From positions 1 to 10,003 of the forward strand of contig RXOD01006554.1 of assembly GCA_005223375.1 (NCBI GenBank): a stretch of 10,003 nucleotides of DNA, in the 5' to 3' direction. Source of the stretch: Amoebophrya sp. AT5.2 (taxonomy: Eukaryota; Sar; Dinophyceae; Syndiniales; Amoebophryaceae). Every line of letters starts with the position of its first letter. The stretch's first letter is position 1. Below the pieces are notes generated by a model. The model worked only from the letters and a program-made list of their open reading frames with translations, searched no databases and was not told the DNA's origin. Positions 1 to 8,200 of the stretch are shown one piece after another. The position numbers and the translations under genes were made by a program.

Positions 1-3000
1 CCGGCCGCCGCGCCCGCTAAGGCTAAGGCCAAGGCAGCACCCGGTGTGCCGGATCTGGCGCGCCCGTCGTTTCCGGGTCTGGGCAGTCAGCAGCCCCGGA
101 GTTTCCTAACGAGTCAGCAGCCCGCGAGCCAAGCGGCGCTGGGCTACCCGGAGCCGCAGAGTTTTTTTAAGCGCTCGACGAGAACGCCTTCGTCCGCAGC
201 CCACGGCGTCGCGGCGTCGGGCACGTCCAAGTCAAGCAGTTCATCCGATCAGCAGAGACCCAAGAAGGAGAGACGCAACGAGAACGACGTCGTCACGCTG
301 AAGCGACGGACGGCCGCGGCCGAGGAGGTGAAAGTTGCGATGCGCGAGGGCAAAACGTTCTCGGGCTTGAGCCTCAAGGAGAACGCAGCTTGCGGCCACG
401 AGCGTATCATGGACGCGGACTCCAGAACCAAGCGCGTACGGTTTGGGGACCGGGACGAGCAGGCGTTCGATCTGAAGAAGGGAAAAAAGCAGGACAGAGA
501 CATACCTGCTGGTGGTGGTCAGAAGAGGAAAAAAAAAGCGACAGACCTGCGGGACCGCGAGGCGGAATTGCAAGCAGTAATGGAAGGAACGAGTTACAGC
601 TTGATGCAACTGTTGTCCGAGGAGATGAAGGCTGGCACGCTTGTTGGGAGTGGGAAAAAAAGTCGGAAGTCGAGCCGTAGAAAATCAATCGCGTCAGTAG
701 AGCGGGAGGACGAGAAAGAAACTGATAATCGCGCCGGAAGCAAGGAGGAGGACGAAGCCGAAGTAAAGGAGGGGAACAAGAACGAGCAGCACGCCGCGAA
801 GAAGAAGCGCAGCGGAAAGCGCGCGAAAAAAGTTCCGCGCGCCGACGGGACGTACTCATACGAAGGTGAAGGCGGAGGCAGAAAAAGACCAGACGGTAGT
901 GCATCTCGCCTGCCTCGCCGCGAGCGCAGTCCCGACGCGTCCGACGCGAGCGAGGATGGCGACTTCAGCAAGACGCGAACGCCGCAGCAAAACATCGCAG
1001 ACCAAGAGGCGCTTCTGAAGGACGCCGTGCAGCTGAAGCCGCAGTTCCTTTTCTACCCGGCCGAGCGCGACGAGCGCGAGGTGGGCCTGGGAGGGAAAAA
1101 ACGTTTGTCGCCGGAAAAGCGAAAGCATGATGTGCAGTCACGGAAGCACGATTTGCAGTCGCCCGTCGTGGTGAAGAAGGATTTGACGGCGCTCGTGCGC
1201 GGCGGCAAGCAGATAAAGGGAGGCCGGAGAACAAGGAGGAAGCCGTCCGCATCCTCCACCAGCCGAAGTCCAGCGAAGTCGAAGGCCAAGCGCACCAGGA
1301 ACAAGACGAGGAGGGCGGCGTCGCTTCCTTCCCCCGGCGAGACGAACGACGCCCACGCGTCCGCCGAGCCCGCCCCCGCGGGAGGATTTCCCGCGCCGAT
1401 TTCGCAGCAGTTCTTGTTTTTCGACGAGAAGGAGGATTTCCTCATGGCGCGGGAGCGGGAGGACTTTGAGGACCATCAGTACGACCTATACCAGCGCTAC
1501 CTCAACGCTGTCGACGCCGCCTACGCGGCCGTGCAGCGGCGGAACGACAAGAACGTGGCTGAGTTCTGGGACGGGCAGGAGCCGCTCTGGCGCGAGAGTA
1601 TCGACTCGCGATACGACGGCGACTACATCGCCGGGAAGGGGTTTGTCGCGAGCTTGAAGGACAAGGCGGACCGGCTGATGGGTCGCGAGCCGGGTGACGG
1701 CAAGGACGGAGGGAAGAAGAAGAAGCTGATTGAGTTCGACCTGGACGACAAAAAGGCTCACAAGGGCCATTTTTTCCTAGGCGAGCACGGGCCGGACCAC
1801 CACGCCGCGGACATGCGGAAGGAGTTTCTGCTGAAGCTGCGGGGCGGGCTCACGCAGAACACCAAGCGGCAGTTCCACCCCGACCTGGGCCGAAGAAGGT
1901 CGGAGCAGGCGCGGAAGGTCCTGGACATGATTGGCATCAAGGACACCGCGAAGACCATGCCGGCCGCGCCGCCGGAGCTGATGAAGGAGGAGGTGGTTTC
2001 GAAGCTGGCGTCCATGATGCTGACGGATCTGGTCCCGATTTTAGCGTACGAGGACGCCGGGACGCGGAAGAAGCCGAAGGGCCGCGAGGACATGCAGGTG
2101 ATGGAGGGCGTGGGTGCGGTCTTGCACTTCCGCGACCTTCTGGACTTCGGCACCAGCATGGGCATGATCATCCTGGAGATCTACCAGACCTTCGGTGTGT
2201 TCGAGCTGGAGGTGTCTGCGGACGATTTCCGGGACCTGGAGGACCTGGAGGAGCTGATCATCGCGCACGTGCAGACGGCGTACGTGACGGTGATGAGCGG
2301 CGTGCTGGAGCGCTGTCAAGAAATGCCGGACCCGGACAGCCGTGCGCGGGGGCTGAAGATCGCGTTCTACTACGTGCTGTCGCTGGTGCTGCGGATCGTG
2401 GAAGACCTGAAACTGAGCAAGGCGATCGCGCTGGGCGGGTACTTCTCGCGCGAAATCGTGAAGCGGTTCAACAACTCGGTGAAACCGCCGGACTTCAAAC
2501 ACATGCAAATCCCGCCGGCCACGGAGGCGCTGTTCCGCTACTTCCTGCTCACGTGGAAGAAAAACCCGCCGGTGGCCGGAACGCACAGCCCGGTCGTGCA
2601 GCTGCTGGCGCGGCAAATCCTGCAGGCAACGGCGCAACTAGCCACCTCGCAGGAGCAGTTCGTAGACGCAGTGCTGGCGATGGACGAAAAAGGTCTACTC
2701 ATGTTTGTACGCAGGATTAACGATTCTGTATTTATCAAATGGATGCTCCGATGGGTACTGATTTTGTGCCGCTCGAGGCGGTGGGAGAGCTGCACGGATC
2801 CTTATTTTCCTTGCGTCTTCTTGCATTTCTAGTGCGTTTGCAGCCTCCGAAGTTTGTTCATTTCGTAATTCAAATTACTCTTCTCAGGCCGAACCATGGG
2901 CAACATGTCTCGCGCCATCAACTACTCCGTCGAGTTTTTCGACTACCCGCACCTTCTCGAGTATGCCGAGGACTACATTTTGCTGCTCTGCGATTTCACC

Positions 3001-4221
3001 CACTGGATGGTGATGGAAAAGCCCCGGATGTTCCCACTGCCGCACCGGCAACAGATCGTCGACGCCTTGTTCCATCTCGCGCACCAGACGATCGAGATTT
3101 TCCTCGACGCATTCCAGTCGCAGCGGAAGAAGACCGTCGTTGCGGACCTCACCGAGATTTTGATGGAGGCGGGCAAGGCGTGCAGTGTGGGTGGCGCGGT
3201 GTCTTGGATCCGGCGCGACATCGCGCACCTGTTTTCCACGCAGCACTTTCCGAACACAAGCGTCCGCTGCGTCACCCCGCGGGCCCGCTACCTGTACTAC
3301 CAGGTCGGGCGGATCTCCCAGTTCATGAACGACGGCAAGGAGTACATCAACCAGTCGATCAAGTGGGAGCGCGTCGCGGAGGACTTCGAGTTCGTGCTTT
3401 ACCAGTCCGTCGCGATGTTGTTCACGCTGGCGGAGACCAGTCCGTCGCTCGAGGCCTTCCCCCTGGCCCTGGAGGTGGCGGCGCTGGAATGCGCGGAGAC
3501 CGTGGTGCCCGAGTTCCGGAAGATGTACGAGGCCAAGTTCGTGCCGAACGGGTACTCGCTCGGGCAGTTCGTGTACGCGGTACACGAGCTGATGCGGAAG
3601 GACATCCGGCTGTTGGATTACAAAACCGCGAAGCTGGACCGGCTGCACCGGCTTTTTCTGGACGAAATCAAGTCGCACCTGGAGAACATGAGCGAGCTGA
3701 TCGTGAGCCTGATGGACGAGGCGCATTTAAGGGTGATTTTGAACTTCATCCTGAACGCGCCCGACGACGAAGATCATCTCGACGAAGTGGACCTCACCGC
3801 GCTGATCTTTCCGATTCGGGGCGTGATCTCGGAGATCTGCCACCAGGCCGGGCTCGCGCCGCAAATGAAGTACTCCGTGCTGCACAAGTACCTCGTGTAC
3901 GTGTGCCACTACCTGAAAAAGTTCATGGACCGCAAACCGGACCTGCCGAAGTTCAAGAGCCAGGCGATGCTCGCGGGGCTGAAAACGTTGGTGGCGCGCC
4001 TGACGCAGGAGTGCTACCCAGACCACGCGCAGATGCACATCCCGCCGAGCGTGGAGTACCTGCACGGAATCCGGATGCAGATGTTCGAAGACGCGGGAGC
4101 ACTGCGGGAAACCTTCTACTCGCGGATCCGAGAAGAAGACCAGTACCTAGTGCCGGCGTACTGCCAAGAACTCTTCCAAGAAGCACTGGCGGTGCTGTAC
4201 CCAGAAAACTTGCTTCGGTAG
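1..4221 (+). CDS. Large nuclear-type protein of unknown family, 5' partial, two exons (1-2692, 2888-4221)
   Basis: The frame is already open at base 1, so the start lies left of the window. Joining 1-2692 to 2888-4221 gives 1341 codons ending at TAG 4219-4221. Visible residues 1-460 are low-complexity and rich in Lys, Arg, Ser and Glu, with basic runs such as residues 267-280 that look like nuclear localisation signals. A QFLF(Y/F) motif occurs at residues 348 and 470. From about 470 on, the composition becomes that of an ordered, mostly alpha-helical protein (many Leu, Ile, Phe and Tyr in helical spacing). An M-x-I-P-P element occurs at residues 835 and 1280, each time after a helical stretch, suggesting repeated helical units. 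There is no signal peptide or clear membrane segment in view. No catalytic motif or known domain was recognised. Being a real gene is well supported by length and composition; the function is unknown. Nuclear location is inferred from composition only. Confidence 0.8.
2693..2887 (+). other. Intron 1 of the first gene (195 nt)
   Basis: GC content falls sharply after about 2690. The frame of exon 1 meets TAG at 2830, and strong coding sequence resumes after a pyrimidine-rich TACTCTTCTCAG ending at 2887. The only GT I found that keeps the phase (phase 1) with this acceptor is in AAAAAG|GTCTAC at 2693. The junction codon becomes GGC (Gly). The donor is weaker than GTAAGT, so the acceptor is firmer than the donor. 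The alternative, two separate genes 60 nt apart, seems unlikely because the downstream half lacks its own N-terminal context and lies in the same frame. Confidence 0.6.
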
Positions 4222-4240
4222 GGCTGCGGAGGAGCAGTGA

Positions 4241-4290
4241 AAAACATGGGCGAATTTTGCAATCGAGAAAACATGGGCGAGTTTTGCAAG
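4241..4290 (+). repeat. 27-nt tandem duplication just after the stop of the first gene
   Basis: Two near-identical copies of AACATGGGCGARTTTTGCAA occur with a period of 27 nt (ACATGGG at 4244 and at 4271). The period equals nine codons. In the frame of the upstream gene the copies read NMGEFCNR and NMGEFCKP. The single difference inside the core is GAA/GAG, which is synonymous in that frame. The repeat lies after the TAG at 4219, so it would be 3' UTR unless the stop is read through or spliced out. Confidence 0.75.
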
Positions 4291-5000
4291 CCGGCGGCCT
4301 ACTTGATGAGTCCCCGGAGGTCCTGCTAGACATAATACGCGAATTCGCGAATCAAGAATTGCAAGCGTGAACGGAATGCGTGAACAATGAACGGATCCGC
4401 GTCCACCCAGAACGTTGCAAGATGAATTTTGCTCAAGATACCGTTACGATAGCAAGCCAAGAGCGAATGAATTTTGTTGGTGCGCGACCCGACCTACCTC
4501 TACCAAAATGAGCAGAAAATTCTGTTCTTCGTGGATGATCGATCATAACAAAGTACTTACCACGAACGAAGCAAGTCCGTGTCGCTGAGCGACGAAAATC
4601 ACCCCTCAAAATTCTTCTCATCGCTATGCGTCCGTCTGGTGTCTACATGTCTTTCGGCGTTCCTTCATCGTGTTGTGAAGCCATTCGGATCGATCTGATC
4701 TGCGCGCGCGAATTTAAGCTCATTTCTTTACGTTTACATAGATAAATTGTAGTGCTGTAGCACTTTCTCACACCTTCGCGCCGATGAACGTCCGACGCCT
4801 GTACTAAAACCCATTTCGTTTTTAGAAGCCGGCATGAGGAGTATGGCAATAGCTTCGACGCCCGCGCACGGAGCACGGCCTCGATGTTGATGAGTACAAA
4901 AATTCCTTTACTAGTGCGGAGGCCGCGAACAGCGAACTAAATCTAAAACGCCAACGCCAAGGTACTCCGCGAATGAAACGCACAGGCTGAACGAAAGTTC

Positions 5001-5022
5001 TTCTTGAGCTAGTTCTTGAGCT
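5001..5022 (+). repeat. Short direct repeat TTCTTGAGCT, period 12
   Basis: TTCTTGAGCT is present at 5001-5010 and again at 5013-5022. It lies about 200 nt upstream of the second gene's ATG. It may be simple replication slippage; no regulatory role can be read from it. Confidence 0.5.
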
Positions 5023-5221
5023 GCGGAATAAGCGTCCTTCGGGATCCTTCACAACGACCCGCTTACTACTGAGAAACTTTGCAATTGCAACGTCACTACT
5101 TTTGATTTTTTGGAAAGAACGACCCACTGCAAGGCTGCTTGCCTGCGTACAACCAACGAAAGAACTGCAACTCCAGCATCGATTGGGCTTTCTCGTCTTG
5201 CGTCGTTAGGTTCCTGACGAC

Positions 5222-8200
5222 ATGTCGGACAGCACACTTGTTGCCGGCGACGGGGGCGGGATCCCGGTGCCGCCGGAGGACAAGCTGCTGCCCCTTGGGC
5301 AGGAAGGCTATTTCAATGTGGGGGACAACAAGTACTGGCAGCAGAAGGATGGCGTCGTGTGGCACGGTGCGCCCTCCAAGACAAATCCGAACATGGAGGA
5401 CTGGGTGACCGTCCCGGGCTACGCGGGGCCGGTCGAGGACGTGGCCGAGCAGGCTGCTGGTGGGGAAGCGATTGCTTCTGGTTCTGGGGAAGGAGCTGCT
5501 TCGGGCAGCGAGGAATTCGACGACTTCGAGGAGGAGGAAGTGATAGACGCCCAAAGCATGGCGCCGTCAGGACCTCGGGTCGGCGAGACCGCGAACGCGC
5601 GTACTCATACTCTCTTACTCCGTCGTCAAATGAGATCTTAGCCTCCGCGGTCGGTGTCGTTTCCGCCCCCGGTCAGCGGGACGCGGCGTGTGAGGCCGGA
5701 AAACGATACAATGACTTTACTCTTGTTTAGTCTCTCAGCTTATCGGAGAAGAGAACTTATTGGTGAAGATACATTCGTACTGTTGCTTTCAATTTCTTTT
5801 ATTTTGGATGCTGTAAGTTGAAGTTGTAGAACCAGTTCTTGAAGAGCAGAGGGGATTTCAACCGCTACAGTCTACACTTGTCCCTGAAAATTAACCGAAG
5901 CTCCTCGTGCTCTACTTCGTCAACACAGCTTTTGACTACCCCGGCGCGGGAGCTGCGTCCACGTGGGCTGCCGAGACGGAAAAGGATGACAACGAGTCGC
6001 ATTCGTGCTTCGGAGGCAGCGAGTTTGGCGATGCTGCTTCTGCCGCTGCGCGCGTCCGAACAGCGCGAGCAAATCTCGACGAAGACCGGCTGTTCCGACC
6101 CGGCGGGGCTTTCCCCGGTGCGGAAAGTCGGGGTCACGATGGTCAAATGATCGACGCCGTCGAGGACGAGGAGGTGGACATGTCGCCCGAAGATTTAAAC
6201 GAGCTCGGGATAGGTGGAGGTGGCGAGAGCAGTTCTGCGGGCGTTTCCGGTGCAGTTTCGCTTTCGGCAAGGAACCCGCCCGGCCGGCCAGCCGCGGCCG
6301 ACAGCAAAACCACCTCGAAGTCCACGGCGGACGAAATGGGATCGCATCGCGGTGATCTGCACGATGTAGAACGCGACCTTGCGCCGGATGAATCGTACCA
6401 GTCGCCGGAAAGCATGAATCAGAGCCCAAGCCTGAGCTCGCGGAGCGTCGGCCGGGTCGCGGATCCGAACGAAGTGCTATCGTCCGCGACCCCCCTGAAC
6501 ACCGACTTGGATCTTTGTTTGCCGCAGTACGTGCACAACCACAAGAAGCATGGGGCGCGGGGGCATTTTTACGGCGAGCACGGGGGGGTGATGGGCGGAG
6601 GGACCACGCCGGTGATGGGGTACGTCTACGGAAGCTCCTCCGCCGCAGACCAAGTGACGCCGTACGGAGGGAGCTACACGCCCCTGAGCGGTCATGGCGA
6701 AGCGCCAGCCGGGCAGCCATCCGTCGGCTCGGCTGCGTTCGAGCCCGGGGAGTGGCCAGACAGTGTTGCGCGCGCTGGCAGCAGAAGCAGAAGCAGGGCA
6801 GCAAAAATAGAGACCCCAAGTAAAGAGCAGAGCGGCGGGAACCGACAGAGCAGAGTGGGTCCCCAGAACAACTCTTCCGGCCGCGGCGCGGGTCGCGGAG
6901 CGGATGCCAGCATCGACGGGGATCCGCTGCTGGGCGACGATCTCGATATCCGTTCGGTGGCGCCAACCGAGAAAGACTCGGAAGCGGCGGCGTCCAGCGA
7001 GTTGGATCTCGTGAGCAGCTGTGGCAACGAGGGCGCGGACCTGAACTCGTTGAAGGTTCACAAGAGCGCGCAGGCGAAGCGGCGGGAGTTATCGCCGAGC
7101 AAATACAAAAAACTGAAGGCGAAGTACGCGGCCGACATTTTGCCACAAGTGCAGAGAGGTCTAGTCGGTCGAGACGGTCTGCTGCGCGCAGACGAGTTCC
7201 CTCAGGCAGAGAAGCAGAGGCTGCTCACGAACTGCCTAGTGAGAGTTCACGCAGTGCCGAAAAAACGTATTTCTTTGTTATGCAAGAACAAGTTATGCTT
7301 CTTTTTCGATTTTTCTTCAGACCGGTGCTTTTTTTGCTTTTGGCATGTACCCTCATTGCGGTGGCAGTAGCTATTTGCTTTTTAGTATCGACAGAACAAC
7401 AATCGAATCTTCCGATCAGGCCCGGAGCCGAAAAAGTTGGAGGATTTCAAACTGGGCGGGTGGACGAAGTGTGTGAAAAGCGGCTGGAAAGAAGACTTTT
7501 ACTACCAGATTTGTCCGGATTGGAACCCGGATTGGGCGAAGAACAAATGCTCGTACAAGGACGAGGAATGCAAACATTGCCACCGCACTCCTTTGGAGAT
7601 GATGCGGGAGGGCTTCCAGCTGGTCGAGGAGATCAAGGATTACAAGAGTATGAGGGGACTAGATGGTAACTGGGCAACCCGTAAGTTCTTGCTGTGTAAC
7701 AGGTCCACTTAGGAGGTGGCGAGTGCGTCAAGGCGCTGCGAACCGACTGGCGCGAAGCGCGCCGGGCGGTTTCAAAGGTGCCCCATTGTGAGGGGTAGGG
7801 GGTGGCGTCCACGGGAGACCAATGGGAAGGTAGAGGGAAATGAATGCGAGACTGAGAAGCCAACGACTAGAATACTGCCAGAGACTGCAAGTAGGGTAAT
7901 TAAAAGAGCGCCTTCTTCTAGGGTGCCGAAGATCTATTGTCAGCATCAGCTACAACAAGGCACAGAACCAGAAGTGTTTTACCGATCGCGGACAGACGCT
8001 CTTCTACTGCCAACCTCTTCCTAGGACCACCAAAGGGGACCCTGACGAGGAAGTAGAGCCCCCTAAAATAAATTTCATTCACCACTATCGCCACTTTTTA
8101 CCACCTGGTCCCACCATAAAGAGCACGTACCACATTTGCGATAAACGCTGTCACCCGGTCGAACCGCTCCTCCCCACGACCACAAGTACGGGGGACGACA

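Larger units (their letters stand above)
4222..5221. other. Intergenic region between the two genes
   Basis: One kilobase with lower GC than the flanking genes and stops in all frames. It should hold the 3' end of the first gene and the promoter and 5' UTR of the second. I see a 27-nt tandem duplication near its left end and a short direct repeat at 5001-5022. I found no AATAAA signal, no tRNA-like fold with a GTTCGA arm and no convincing ORF. The small open stretches on the minus strand (for example 4822-5127) have no protein-like composition. Confidence 0.6.

Noticed and set aside
2041..2637. 198-codon minus-strand open frame
   Set aside because: His/Arg/Gln/Val-rich composition mirrors the sense codons of the first gene; no independent signal.
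2739..4370. 543-codon open frame overlapping the second exon of the first gene in another frame
   Set aside because: Its product is Arg/Ala/Pro/Gly-rich, as expected from an off-frame reading of GC3-rich coding DNA. The 441-codon frame beneath it has protein-like composition.
4822..5127. Minus-strand ORF in the intergenic region
   Set aside because: Ser/Arg/Phe-rich with no recognisable motif; length is within chance for this GC content.
5920..7146. 408-codon minus-strand open frame opposite the RTF1-like gene
   Set aside because: Arg/Ser/Pro-rich composition and full overlap with a better coding frame; stops are rare on the antisense of GC-rich exons.
7280..7669. Open frame with a hydrophobic segment that could be a membrane anchor
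   Set aside because: The hydrophobic part comes from the T-rich intron 7239-7385, and the rest is an off-frame reading of the exon with the CCCH-like motif.
7716..8024. 102-codon open frame across the 7713-7787 exon and the following intron
   Set aside because: It does not join in phase with the coding exons on either side, and its product is compositionally random.
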